DNA of 64,000 nt. It comes from Silvania confinis (GTDB lineage: Bacteria; Pseudomonadota; Gammaproteobacteria; Enterobacterales; Enterobacteriaceae). The stretch is from assembly GCF_025564085.1 (NCBI RefSeq), contig NZ_JAMGZJ010000075.1, forward strand, positions 124,001 through 188,000, read 5' to 3'. Below are positions 1 to 8,267 of this stretch, in pieces. The first letter of the stretch is position 1. Each line of letters opens with the position of its first letter. Made by a program: the position numbers and the translations under genes. Under the pieces are notes generated by a model. The model was given only the letters and a program-made list of their open reading frames with translations, was not told the origin of the DNA and ran no database searches.

Positions 1-204
1 GCGCAAAAGGATACCCCGCCGAAGCTGGAAGGTAAGGCCGCTGACAGCGCGGAGATGAAAGACTACCGTCACGGTTTTGACGTACTGGTCGGCCAAATTG
101 ACGGTGCTGTGAAGCTGGTCAACGAAGGCAAAGTGAAAGAAGCCCAGGCCGCGGCAGATGGATTCGTTGCTACGCGCAACGAAAACCACAAAAAGTTCCG
201 CTAG
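1..204 (+). CDS. cybC: Cytochrome b562, C-terminal part
   Basis: The window opens inside this gene; 67 codons and the TAG stop are visible, and the start lies upstream. Cytochrome b562 is a small periplasmic four-helix-bundle haem protein. The visible part covers the last two helices and ends RNENHKKFR. By comparison with E. coli cytochrome b562 (ending RNAYHQKYR), the histidine there is the axial haem ligand. The other ligand, an N-terminal methionine, is outside the window. A hairpin with a T-run follows the stop. Confidence 0.9.
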   Translation, partial: AQKDTPPKLEGKAADSAEMKDYRHGFDVLVGQIDGAVKLVNEGKVKEAQAAADGFVATRNENHKKFR

Positions 205-223
205 TCTCACCTGACATCATCAA

Positions 224-246
224 CGGGGGCATCATGCTCCCGTTTT
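224..246 (+). terminator. Terminator after cybC
   Basis: Stem CGGGGGC (224-230) pairs with GCTCCCG (236-242), with one G-T wobble and a 5-nt loop, and is followed by TTTT. It separates cybC from the next operon. Confidence 0.75.
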
Positions 247-398
247 ATTTGCTGAAGCGTAATAAGAAAACCTTATCCACATCACATTTCTGTGCCTCCG
301 TTGATCAACGATTCCACTTTACTTGCCCTTCATTTGCCGCCGAATAGCGTGACATCCATCACGTAAAGCCAGCTGATAATACATATTCAGCGCAATTA

Positions 399-447
399 TG
401 TGGCACAGATCACTGGTGCCGCTTTCCTTTCCACTTCGAAGTGGAAA
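399..447 (+). promoter_or_regulatory. CRP-like site and perfect 20-bp palindrome upstream of the amino-sugar-acid operon
   Basis: The 329-bp gap between cybC and the next operon holds two operator-like sites. TGTGG-N6-TCACT at 399-414 matches 8 of the 10 core bases of the CRP consensus. A perfect 20-bp palindrome, TTTCCACTTCGAAGTGGAAA, lies at 428-447, 14 bp downstream and about 86 bp before the first start codon. I infer catabolite control plus binding by the PRD activator encoded at 6037. No unambiguous -10/-35 pair could be fixed. Confidence 0.55.
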
Positions 448-533
448 ACAACCCGCTACAAACTCTTAACCGCCAGCGTTAGTTTTATTCCAGAGCCATT
501 AACGGGATAAGACCAGTGATTAACGGAGCGGTA

Positions 534-854
534 ATGAACGACGTTGGGGACCAGGCGGCGCAAACTGAAACGCTCGCCGATACCATGCTTGAGCAGGTCT
601 ATGCCCTGCTTGCTCGCCACAACATCATTCCCAATGACGTCCAGCAGCAGATGCTGACTTCCCACGTCCGCGCGATGGCGCACCGGTCAGTGACCGGCGA
701 GCCGCTGCCGGAGGTCGAAGCGGACCTGTTTGACGAAATTTCACCTGATTCAATGTCGTTGGCCCGCGAAGTGGTGGCGCAGTTTGGCAATCTTCCTGAT
801 GAAGAAGCCTGGCTGCTGTCCGTTCACTTCGAAGTCGCGAAAGACAACCTTTAA
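534..854 (+). CDS. Stand-alone PRD-domain protein
   Basis: A 106-residue protein formed almost entirely of one PTS regulation domain (PRD), an all-helical module phosphorylated on histidine by PTS proteins. Candidate histidines are in SHVRAMAHRS and SVHFEVA. The ATG at 534 is preferred because GGAG lies 5 nt before it; an in-frame GTG at 516 would add six residues without a better ribosome site. It is the first gene of an eight-gene co-directional run and has no DNA-binding domain. It may sense phosphorylation state for the transporter or the regulator at 6037; that role is inferred. Confidence 0.75.
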   Translation: MNDVGDQAAQTETLADTMLEQVYALLARHNIIPNDVQQQMLTSHVRAMAHRSVTGEPLPEVEADLFDEISPDSMSLAREVVAQFGNLPDEEAWLLSVHFEVAKDNL

Positions 855-864
855 GGAGCACAAG

Positions 865-1227
865 ATGGAACAGATTACAGTCGTAATTGGCGATCGCCTG
901 GGTAAAGGGCAGAAAGTGGCCGCAGGCGTCGAAAAAGCGGGCGGCCGTGCGGTAGTCGTACCGGGCGTGGCGGCGGATATGAAGCTGGGCGACGTGATGA
1001 AGGCCGAAAACGCCACCTTCGGCATCTCCTTCTGCGGCAGCGGCGGTGCAGGTGCTATCACCGCCCAGACCAAGCACGGCTACAAAGCGAAATACGGCAT
1101 GCGTTCCGTGGAAGAGGGCGTCACCGCCATCAACGAAGGCAACAACGTGCTCGGGTTTGGCTTTATGGATAAAGAAGAGCTGGGCGAGCGTCTGGTGCTG
1201 GCGTGGCAGAAGAAGTACGGCGCGTAA
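865..1227 (+). CDS. Glycine-rich SFCGS family protein (possible EIIB-like component)
   Basis: A 120-residue cytoplasmic protein containing the motif SFCGSGGAGA around residues 52-61, which defines the glycine-rich SFCGS family. It begins with a beta-strand (QITVVIGD), as many small alpha/beta signalling folds do. It starts 10 nt after the PRD gene, with AAGGAG just upstream. The family is known only from operons with DUF4310, DUF4311 and DUF4312 proteins. The conserved cysteine next to glycines recalls the phospho-cysteine loop of PTS EIIB proteins, which is inference only. No reaction has been established as far as I know. Confidence 0.75.
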   Translation: MEQITVVIGDRLGKGQKVAAGVEKAGGRAVVVPGVAADMKLGDVMKAENATFGISFCGSGGAGAITAQTKHGYKAKYGMRSVEEGVTAINEGNNVLGFGFMDKEELGERLVLAWQKKYGA

Positions 1228-1229
1228 GC

Positions 1230-1529
1230 ATGAAAGAACAATTCACCACCACGGTGAGAGTGAGCGGCAAAGGCGAGGCGAAAGCCCGCGCTTTTGCCGA
1301 CGCCCTGAACCACGTACAGGCGACGGTGATGAAAGCCTCGCCCCATATTCTACTGCGCATAGAGCCACAGGACGTGCAGGTTATTCATGCGCGAGAAGCG
1401 GTACGCAAAGAGGCATTTTTGTTTTTCTTTTTGCGCCGGGAAAGACGCACCTACAGCGTGGAGCTGGACGTGACCGTCAACGTGACCGCCATCAACCTCG
1501 ACCAGGTCGATTTTGTCACGCAACGCTGA
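1230..1529 (+). CDS. DUF4312 family protein
   Basis: A 99-residue protein with no signal peptide or membrane segment; residues 3-12 (EQFTTTVRVS) and 78-92 look like beta-strands. ATG 1230 follows the previous stop by 2 nt, so translation is probably coupled. It matches the DUF4312 family, which always travels with the SFCGS, DUF4311 and DUF4310 proteins. An FLFFFLRRERR stretch in the middle is hydrophobic but too short to span a membrane. Its function is unknown; the context suggests a soluble subunit of the same transporter. Confidence 0.75.
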   Translation: MKEQFTTTVRVSGKGEAKARAFADALNHVQATVMKASPHILLRIEPQDVQVIHAREAVRKEAFLFFFLRRERRTYSVELDVTVNVTAINLDQVDFVTQR

Positions 1530-1550
1530 AATGACTAAAAGGGCAGACAG

Positions 1551-2327
1551 ATGTTCCTGATAATTTTAATAAAATCGCTCATCATCGGCGGCCTGGTTGG
1601 CGTCGGTGTGGGTGCCGGGGCTGCACGCATGTTTCATGCGCCTACCACACAAGGTATGGGCGCGTTTCGTACATTGGGGGAGCTGAACTCCTGTGAAGGG
1701 GATCCGGCTTCTCACTTCTCCTTCGGTCTGGGGTTCTTCTTTAACGCCTGGGCCTCGTCCGTTGCGGCGGGGGCATTCACCCAGGACGTGGACCATCGCA
1801 TTATCCCTAACTGGGGTGCTGCGGCACTGATGCTGAAAAACCGCAACGTCGGCGAGACGCTGCACGATCCACGCAAAATGGCGATTGCCTGCGGCGTGAT
1901 CGGCATGCTGGTTGTCACCTTCCTTAACCTCACTGCCTCTTCCGTTCCGGCAGCGCTGCAAGTTACCGCTGTTAAGGTGCTGGTTCCGGCGGCGAACCTG
2001 CTGGTTAACACCGTCATGCCGGTGATCTTCTGGCTGGCGGCCATTGATGCCGGTAAAAAATCGGGCTTCTGGGCCACCGTCTTTGGCGGCGCTGCGCAGC
2101 TGATTATGGGTAACGCCGTACCGGGTCTGGTGCTGGGCATCCTGATCGGTAAAGGCGTGGAAGAGAGCGGCTGGAACCGCGTCACCAAAGTGATGATGGT
2201 CGCCATCGTTCTGCTGTTCGTGCTGAGCGGCTTCTTCCGCGGCTTCGACATGAAGATGATCGAATCCTTCCATCTGACCGTGCCGAACTGGCTCGACATG
2301 ATCCATAACTCGCTCAGCGGCAAGTAA
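1551..2327 (+). CDS. DUF4311 membrane protein, probable transporter subunit
   Basis: A 258-residue integral membrane protein of the DUF4311 family. Hydrophobic segments are visible near residues 1-24, 58-75, 105-130, 140-165, 180-200 and 215-235, separated by short glycine-rich loops. It starts 21 nt after DUF4312 and ends 13 nt before DUF4310. Having two adjacent membrane proteins plus two small soluble ones resembles a mannose-type PTS (IIC + IID with soluble IIA/IIB), but no clear PTS signature is visible. The likely role is one half of the permease for the substrate degraded by the downstream enzymes. Confidence 0.75.
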   Translation: MFLIILIKSLIIGGLVGVGVGAGAARMFHAPTTQGMGAFRTLGELNSCEGDPASHFSFGLGFFFNAWASSVAAGAFTQDVDHRIIPNWGAAALMLKNRNVGETLHDPRKMAIACGVIGMLVVTFLNLTASSVPAALQVTAVKVLVPAANLLVNTVMPVIFWLAAIDAGKKSGFWATVFGGAAQLIMGNAVPGLVLGILIGKGVEESGWNRVTKVMMVAIVLLFVLSGFFRGFDMKMIESFHLTVPNWLDMIHNSLSGK

Positions 2328-2340
2328 CAGGAGCCTCGCA

Positions 2341-2982
2341 ATGGAACAGAATAAAGGTTTTTGGTATGCCGACTGGTCGTTCCCGATCTTCGTTGGCCTG
2401 CTCTCTTCCGGCGTGTTCGCCGGGACACACATGTACTACCTGTACGGCATCGGCGCATTTAACGAAGTGGCCTTCGTGGCGATGCTGAAAGCAGGCATTG
2501 ATACCGGTGCTTACGGCGCGGTGGCGGCGTTCGGCGCCAGTTTCCTGTTTGCCCGTATTATCGAAGGCTCGCTGGTGGGGATCCTCGACATCGGCGGCGC
2601 GATCCAGACCGGCGTGGGCCTTGGGGTTCCAGCACTGCTGCTGGGGGCAGGCATCATGTTCCCGGTGACCAACTTTATCGCCTCGCTGGCGACCGGCCTG
2701 ATTATTGGCCTGGCGATTGGTTACATCATCATCCTGGCGCGTAAGTTCACCATCAATCAGAGCAACTCCACCTACGGGGCTGACGTGATGATGGGCGCGG
2801 GTAACGCCTCCGGCCGCTTCCTCGGGCCGTTGATTATCCTCAGCGCCATGACCGCCTCGATTCCAATCGGTATTGGATCGCTGGCCGGCGCGCTGCTGTT
2901 CTATATCTGGCAGAAGCCGATCACCGGTGGCGCTATCCTCGGCGCAATGCTTTTAGGCTGGCTGTTCCCGGTCGCCCTTTAA
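2341..2982 (+). CDS. DUF4310 membrane protein, probable transporter subunit
   Basis: A 213-residue integral membrane protein of the DUF4310 family, very rich in glycine and alanine, with about five or six hydrophobic helices (for example near residues 15-35, 60-78, 85-110, 115-135, 165-185 and 190-212). It starts 13 nt after DUF4311 behind AGGAG. It ends the transporter half of the operon. A short GC-rich hairpin (GGGCGC, TTC, GGCGCC) follows at about 2990-3005 without a T-run, so it may partly attenuate or protect the message rather than end it. Confidence 0.75.
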   Translation: MEQNKGFWYADWSFPIFVGLLSSGVFAGTHMYYLYGIGAFNEVAFVAMLKAGIDTGAYGAVAAFGASFLFARIIEGSLVGILDIGGAIQTGVGLGVPALLLGAGIMFPVTNFIASLATGLIIGLAIGYIIILARKFTINQSNSTYGADVMMGAGNASGRFLGPLIILSAMTASIPIGIGSLAGALLFYIWQKPITGGAILGAMLLGWLFPVAL

Positions 2983-3024
2983 TACCCTCGGGCGCTTCGG
3001 CGCCCGCTTCAACAGGAGAGCAGT

Positions 3025-4158
3025 ATGTTTGATTTACTCCTGCGCCGTGCGCGCCTCACCGACGATACCCTGACCGATATCGCCATCCAGGACGGGAAGA
3101 TTGCGGCGGTGGGCGACATCACCGATCCCGCACAGCAGACCGTTGAACTGAACGGCGACACCTACGTCAGCGCAGGCTGGATTGACTCCCACGTCCACTG
3201 CTACCCGAACTCCCCGATCTACTTTGATGAGCCGGACAGCGTCGGCATTGCCACGGGCGTCACCAGCGTGGTGGATGCCGGCAGCACCGGAGCCAACGAC
3301 GTGGATGATTTTTATGCCATTACCCGCCAGGCGGCAACCGAGGTGTATGCCCTGCTGAACATCTCCCGGGTGGGGCTGATTGCCCAGAACGAACTGGCGG
3401 ACATGAACAATATCGACGCCGACGCGGTGCAGCAGGCGGTGGCCCGTCACCCGGACTTTATCGTCGGCCTGAAAGCGCGGATGAGCAGCAGCGTGGTGGG
3501 CGACAACGGCATCACGCCGCTGGAGCGTGGCAAAGCGATGCAAAAAGCCAACGGCGATTTGCCGCTGATGGTGCATATCGGCAACAACCCGCCGAACCTC
3601 GATGAGATTGCCGATCTGCTGAGCTCTGGCGACATCATCACCCACTGCTACAACGGTAAACCCAACCGCATTCTGACCCCAACCGGCGAACTGCGGGCGT
3701 CGGTCACTCGCGCGCTGAAGCGAGGCGTGCGTTTAGACGTGGGGCACGGTACGGCGAGCTTCAGCTTTGAAGTGGCGAAACGCGCCATCGCGCTGGGTAT
3801 TCTGCCGCACACCATCAGCTCGGATATCTACTGCCGCAACCGTCTTAACGGTCCGGTGGGCTCACTCGCGAGCGTGATGTCGAAATTCCTCGCCATCGGC
3901 ATGTCGTTGCCGCAGGTGATTGACTGCGTCACCGCCCACGCCGCCGACGGCCTGCGGCTGGCGCGCAAAGGGCGCATTCAGCCGGGGCTGGATGCCGATC
4001 TGACGCTGTTCACGATTAAACGCCAGCCGACGCTGCTGGTGGATGCTGAAAACGACAGCCTGCAGGCTGAACACATTCTGGTGCCGCTGGCCGCCATTCG
4101 GGCGGGCAAGGGCTACATGACCGAACAAGGGAGCGCGGAACATGTCTTCGATTTATGA
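3025..4158 (+). CDS. Amidohydrolase/deacetylase family metallohydrolase
   Basis: A 377-residue member of the amidohydrolase superfamily, close to dihydroorotase/NagA-like deacetylases. The metal-site elements appear in order: SHVHC (HxH), a candidate bridging lysine in VGLKARM, histidines in MVHIGN and VGHGTAS, and the catalytic aspartate in ISSDIYC. It probably removes an N-acyl group from an amino-sugar acid inside the cell. It starts behind AGGAGAG and overlaps the next gene by 17 nt. Pairing with a DgaE-type lyase suggests the released amine is next eliminated; the substrate is inferred. Confidence 0.85.
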   Translation: MFDLLLRRARLTDDTLTDIAIQDGKIAAVGDITDPAQQTVELNGDTYVSAGWIDSHVHCYPNSPIYFDEPDSVGIATGVTSVVDAGSTGANDVDDFYAITRQAATEVYALLNISRVGLIAQNELADMNNIDADAVQQAVARHPDFIVGLKARMSSSVVGDNGITPLERGKAMQKANGDLPLMVHIGNNPPNLDEIADLLSSGDIITHCYNGKPNRILTPTGELRASVTRALKRGVRLDVGHGTASFSFEVAKRAIALGILPHTISSDIYCRNRLNGPVGSLASVMSKFLAIGMSLPQVIDCVTAHAADGLRLARKGRIQPGLDADLTLFTIKRQPTLLVDAENDSLQAEHILVPLAAIRAGKGYMTEQGSAEHVFDL

Positions 4159-5260
4159 GAAATACGATTTAAAACAGGTTATTAACACCTCCGGGCGTAT
4201 GACGGCGCTCGGCGTGTCTACCCCGCGCCCGGAAGTGGTGCAGGCGGCGATGGACGGCATGAACCAGTACTTCGAGATGAAAGATCTGGTCAACAAAACC
4301 GGGGAATACATTGCCAGGCTGCTGGATGTGGAAGGGGCGACGGTCGTCTCCTGCGCCTCGGCGGGTATTGCCCAGTCGGTGGCGGCGGTGCTGGTGAAAG
4401 ACAGCGACTGGCTGCTGGAAAACCTGCACGTCACCGCGATTGAGAACAACGAAATCGTACTGCCGAAAGGCCATAACGTTAACTTTGGTGCCCCGGTGGG
4501 CTCGATGGTGGCGCTGGGCGGCGGCAAGCTGGTGGAAGCGGGCTACGCCAACGAATGCTCCGCCGATCAGCTGGCGGCGGCGATCACCCCGCGCACGGCG
4601 GCGATCCTGTATATCAAATCCCACCACTGCGTGCAGAAAAGCATGCTCAGCGTGGAGCAGGCAGCGGTGGTGGCGCGTAAACACAACCTGCCGTTAATTG
4701 TCGATGCGGCAGCCGAAGAAGATCTGCACGTTTACTACCGCTCCGGCGCGGATCTGGTGATCTACAGCGGCGCGAAGGCGATTGAAGGGCCGACCAGCGG
4801 GCTGGTGATCGGCAAAACGCAGTACGTTGAGTGGGTGAAGCGCCAGACGGCAGGCATTGGCCGGGCGATGAAAGTGGGCAAAGAGGGCATTCTGGGCCTG
4901 ACCTGCGCCATCGAACACTACCTGACGGCGACCAAAGAGAGCGGGGCGGAGATGGTGGCGAAGATGACCCCCTTTATCGATGCGCTAAACACGCTGAACG
5001 GCGTAACCGCCCGCGTGGTGTGGGACAGCGCCGGGCGTGATATTGCCCGGGCAGAGATCGCTTTCAACGAAGGCGTGACTGGCGTCGGCACCGGCGATCT
5101 GGTCAGCCAGCTCAAGCAGGGCGAATACGCCATTTACTTCCGTGGCTATAAGGCCAACGAAGGGATCATCGAAGCGGACGTGCGCAGCGTCAACGCTGAC
5201 CAACTGAACATTGTCTATCGCCGTATCAGCGAAGTGTTAGGCCAGGAGAAACAGGCATGA
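4142..5260 (+). CDS. DgaE-family pyridoxal-phosphate ammonia lyase
   Basis: A 372-residue fold-type I PLP enzyme related to selenocysteine synthase/cystathionine-type enzymes and to DgaE of the Salmonella D-glucosaminate pathway. The PLP lysine is most likely Lys212 in YSGAKAIEGPTSG, preceded by the cofactor-binding aspartate in LIVDAAAEED. DgaE converts D-glucosaminate-6-phosphate to 2-keto-3-deoxygluconate-6-phosphate (KDGP) with loss of ammonia. The neighbouring KDGP aldolase supports the same chemistry here. It overlaps the upstream gene by 17 nt and the downstream gene by 4 nt. Confidence 0.85.
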   Translation: MSSIYEKYDLKQVINTSGRMTALGVSTPRPEVVQAAMDGMNQYFEMKDLVNKTGEYIARLLDVEGATVVSCASAGIAQSVAAVLVKDSDWLLENLHVTAIENNEIVLPKGHNVNFGAPVGSMVALGGGKLVEAGYANECSADQLAAAITPRTAAILYIKSHHCVQKSMLSVEQAAVVARKHNLPLIVDAAAEEDLHVYYRSGADLVIYSGAKAIEGPTSGLVIGKTQYVEWVKRQTAGIGRAMKVGKEGILGLTCAIEHYLTATKESGAEMVAKMTPFIDALNTLNGVTARVVWDSAGRDIARAEIAFNEGVTGVGTGDLVSQLKQGEYAIYFRGYKANEGIIEADVRSVNADQLNIVYRRISEVLGQEKQA

Positions 5261-5997
5261 AACTGACCCCCAATTTTTACCGCGACCGCGTGTGCCTGAA
5301 CGTGCTGGCAGGCTCTAAAGCTAACGCCAGCGCCATTTACGAAGCCGCAGAAGGCCATGTGCTGGTGGGCGTACTCTCCAAAAATTACCCGGACGTGGCA
5401 AGCGCCGTGGCCGATATGCGCGAGTATGCGGCGCTTATCGACAACGCGCTCTCTGTCGGACTCGGCGCGGGCGATCCGAATCAGTCGGCGATGGTCAGTG
5501 AAATCGCCCGCCAGGTGCAGCCTCAGCACGTTAACCAGGTGTTTACCGGCGTGGCGACCAGCCGCGCGCTGCTGGGTCAGAGCGACTCGGTGGTGAACGG
5601 TCTGGTGTCACCCACCGGCACGCCGGGTTTAGTGAAAATCTCCACCGGGCCGCTCAGCAGCACGGCACCGGACGGCATTGTGCCGGTCGACACGGCGATC
5701 GCCCTGCTGAAAGATTTTGGCGGCAGCTCGATTAAATACTTCCCGATGGGCGGTCTGAAATGCCGTGACGAATACCAGGCGGTGGCCGAGGCCTGCGCCC
5801 GTCACGACTTCTGGCTGGAGCCGACCGGCGGCATCGATCTGGAAAACTACGAAGAAATCCTGCACATTGCGCTGGAGGCGGGCGTAAGCAAAATTATTCC
5901 GCATATCTATAGTTCAATTATCGACAGCGCCAGCGGCAACACCCGTCCGGAAGACGTGCGCACGCTGCTGGAGATGACCAAAAAATGGGTAAAGTAG
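5257..5997 (+). CDS. KDGP aldolase family protein (DgaF-like)
   Basis: A 246-residue TIM-barrel aldolase of the DgaF type, which cleaves 2-keto-3-deoxy-6-phosphogluconate to pyruvate and glyceraldehyde-3-phosphate. The barrel elements VKISTGPLS, SIKYFPMGG and LEPTGGIDLEN are visible; the Schiff-base lysine is probably the one in SIKYFPMGG. ATG 5257 overlaps the DgaE stop (ATGA). It is the last enzyme of the operon and feeds central metabolism. The pathway order deacetylase, lyase, aldolase matches the gene order exactly. Confidence 0.85.
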   Translation: MKLTPNFYRDRVCLNVLAGSKANASAIYEAAEGHVLVGVLSKNYPDVASAVADMREYAALIDNALSVGLGAGDPNQSAMVSEIARQVQPQHVNQVFTGVATSRALLGQSDSVVNGLVSPTGTPGLVKISTGPLSSTAPDGIVPVDTAIALLKDFGGSSIKYFPMGGLKCRDEYQAVAEACARHDFWLEPTGGIDLENYEEILHIALEAGVSKIIPHIYSSIIDSASGNTRPEDVRTLLEMTKKWVK

Positions 5998-6036
5998 GCT
6001 TTGCCCCCCACCCCTAAGCCCTGAAAGGATACCGAC

Positions 6037-7947
6037 GTGCGATTTGCGAACCCGCGTTTAGCGCAACTGTTTGAGATGTTGCAAAACGAAACGCTGCCTC
6101 AGGACGAGCTGGCGCAACGGTTGTCGGTATCCACGCGTACCGTCAGGGCGGATATCACCGCCCTGAATGCGCTGCTGGCCGATCACGGGGTGCAGTTTAT
6201 CCTCAGTCGGGGTAACGGCTATCAGCTTAAAATCGACGATGCCAGCCGCTATCAGCTGCTGCAGGACACCCACCCGCGGGCAATACGCATCCCGCGCAGC
6301 AGCCCGGAGCGGGTGCATTATCTGGTGGTGCGTTTTCTCACCTCGGCCTTTTCGCTGAAACTGGAAGATCTGGCTGACGAATGGTTTATCAGCCGCGCCA
6401 CGCTGCAAAGCGACATGGCGGAGGTACGGGAGTGGTTCCATCGCTATCATCTGACCCTGGAAACCCGTCCGCGCCACGGCATGAAGCTGTTTGGCAGTGA
6501 GATGGCGATCCGCGCCTGCCTGACCGACCTGCTGTGGAAGCTGGCCCAGCAGGACAGCCTGAATCCGCTGGTCACCGAAGTGGCCCTTAACGCCGGAGTT
6601 CCTGAGCAACTGGTTCGGGTGTTGCACGAGACCTGTACCCGCCACCAGATCCGCCTGACCGATGAAGGCGAGTTGTTTTTACGTCTTTACTGCGCGGTGT
6701 CGGTGCGGCGTATCAGCGAAGGCTATCCGCTGCCGGAGTTCAGCGCGCAGGAGGTGGCCGAGAACGTGCGCGAGGCCGCGCGGGACATCGCCAGCGCCAT
6801 CGCCCAACTGGCCGATAAAGCGCTCTCGCCGTCGGAAGAGAACTGGCTGTGCGTCCATATCGCCGCCCGCCAGGTGCAGGAGATCTCGCCGAGTGCGATT
6901 AACGCCGATGATGAAGAAGCACTGGTGAACTACATCCTGCGCTACATCAACACCCAATATAACTACAACCTGCTCAGTGATACCCAGCTGCACGCCGATT
7001 TACTCACTCATATAAAAACCATGATCACCCGCGTGCGCTACCAGATCATGATCCCTAATCCGCTGCTGGATAACATCAAACAGCACTACCCGATGGCGTG
7101 GGACATGACCCTGGCGGCGGTGTCGGGTTGGGGGAAATACACCCCGTATGCGATCAGTGAAAACGAAATTGGTTTCCTGGTGCTGCACATCGGCGTCGGG
7201 CTGGAGCGCCATTACAACATTGGATACCAGCGCCAGCCGCGGGTGTTGCTGGTGTGCGACGCCGGGAATGCGATGGTGCGCATGATCGAGGCGGTCCTGC
7301 AGCGCAAATACCCCCAGGTGGAAATCAGCCGCACCCTGACCCTGCGGGAATACGAGCTGATGGAGAGCATCAGCGAAGACTTCGTGATCTCCACTGCGCG
7401 GATCGCCGAAAAGGCCAAGCCGGTGGTGACAATCGCCCCGTTCCCCACCGAGTATCAGCTGGAGCAGATTGGCAAGCTGGTGCTGGTGGACAGAACCCGT
7501 CCGTGGATGCTGGAGAAGTATTTCGACGCCAGCCATTTTCGCATTATCGACAAGCCCATCGATCAGCAGACGCTGTTCCAGCAACTGTGCGCTCAGCTGC
7601 AGGAAGAGGGCTTTGTCGGGGCGGAGTTTCTCGATTCGGTGGTCGAGCGTGAAGCTATCGTCAGCACCCTACTGGGCGACGGGATCGCGCTGCCGCACTC
7701 CCTTGGCCTGCTGGCGCAAAAAACGGTGGTGTACACCGTCCTCGCGCCGCACGGCATTCAGTGGGGAGATGAAACCGCCCACGTCATCTTCCTGCTGGCG
7801 ATCAGCAAAAGCGAGTATGAAGAGGCGATGGCAATCTACGATATCTTCGTCACCTTCCTGCGTGAACGGGCGGTGACGCGACTGTGCGGCTGCCGCGACT
7901 TTGAGGCATTCAAAACCGTGGCGATGGAGAGTTTGAGCCGTTTTTGA
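6037..7947 (+). CDS. PRD-containing transcriptional activator with EIIB- and EIIA-like domains
   Basis: A 636-residue regulator of the MtlR/ManR type. The order is an N-terminal helix-turn-helix (residues about 5-50, LAQRLSVSTRTVRADI), a second HTH region, two PRD domains (about 175-390), an EIIB-like domain with the cysteine in LLVCDAGNAMVRM, and an EIIA-2-like C-terminus with a histidine in GIALPHSLG. It starts at GTG 6037 behind AAGGA. Such proteins activate their operon when phosphorylated by the cognate PTS. Here no classical PTS is present, so the SFCGS/DUF4310-4312 set may provide the signal. Confidence 0.85.
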   Translation: MRFANPRLAQLFEMLQNETLPQDELAQRLSVSTRTVRADITALNALLADHGVQFILSRGNGYQLKIDDASRYQLLQDTHPRAIRIPRSSPERVHYLVVRFLTSAFSLKLEDLADEWFISRATLQSDMAEVREWFHRYHLTLETRPRHGMKLFGSEMAIRACLTDLLWKLAQQDSLNPLVTEVALNAGVPEQLVRVLHETCTRHQIRLTDEGELFLRLYCAVSVRRISEGYPLPEFSAQEVAENVREAARDIASAIAQLADKALSPSEENWLCVHIAARQVQEISPSAINADDEEALVNYILRYINTQYNYNLLSDTQLHADLLTHIKTMITRVRYQIMIPNPLLDNIKQHYPMAWDMTLAAVSGWGKYTPYAISENEIGFLVLHIGVGLERHYNIGYQRQPRVLLVCDAGNAMVRMIEAVLQRKYPQVEISRTLTLREYELMESISEDFVISTARIAEKAKPVVTIAPFPTEYQLEQIGKLVLVDRTRPWMLEKYFDASHFRIIDKPIDQQTLFQQLCAQLQEEGFVGAEFLDSVVEREAIVSTLLGDGIALPHSLGLLAQKTVVYTVLAPHGIQWGDETAHVIFLLAISKSEYEEAMAIYDIFVTFLRERAVTRLCGCRDFEAFKTVAMESLSRF

Positions 7948-7968
7948 GAGGCGTTATTCAGAATTCGA

Positions 7969-8001
7969 TGTAATGCGAATGTAATGCTAAACTGCATTAC
8001 A
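7969..8001 (+). promoter_or_regulatory. relBE operator
   Basis: TGTAATGC occurs twice as a direct repeat (7969-7976 and 7980-7987), followed by the inverted copy GCATTACA (7994-8001). The cluster ends 23 bp before relB, as expected for a RelB-RelE autorepression operator. Assignment is inferred from position and symmetry. Confidence 0.7.
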
Positions 8002-8024
8002 TTTTCAACATTGTCGGAGGCATA

Positions 8025-8267
8025 ATGGCCACACTTAACGTCCGTCTGGATGACAAACTCAAAACCGAGGCTTATGCCGTGCTGGAAAAACTGAACATCA
8101 CCCCAACGGAAGCCGTTCGGCTTCTGTTTCAATATGTCGCTGAAAATGGCCGTATGCCGGTGAAAACCGTCACGGTGAGCGACAGCGAAGATGAATTGCT
8201 CAGGACCGTCAGGCAACGGCTGGCGGATCCGCAGCAGGGAATCAAGGTCAGTGTGGATGACTTATGA
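8025..8267 (+). CDS. relB: RelB-type antitoxin
   Basis: An 80-residue RelB/DinJ-family antitoxin. The N-terminal ribbon-helix-helix (ATLNVRLDDKLKTEAYAVL) binds the operator at 7969-8001. The C-terminal part, ending in KVSVDDL, should wrap and neutralise RelE. It lines up along its length with E. coli RelB (79 residues). A GGAGG sits 4 nt before the ATG. It overlaps the toxin gene by 11 bp, a common device for keeping antitoxin in excess. Confidence 0.9.
   Translation: MATLNVRLDDKLKTEAYAVLEKLNITPTEAVRLLFQYVAENGRMPVKTVTVSDSEDELLRTVRQRLADPQQGIKVSVDDL

Noticed and set aside
400-418. Sigma-54 promoter (TGGCAC followed by TGG)
   Set aside because: Spacing to a GC at -12 is off by one and the downstream element is poor; the local regulator lacks the sigma-54 activation domain. 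A CRP site explains the same bases better.
1566-2432. 288-codon frame on the minus strand opposite the DUF4311 gene
   Set aside because: It is antisense to a clear membrane-protein gene in an eight-gene operon and shows no family features.
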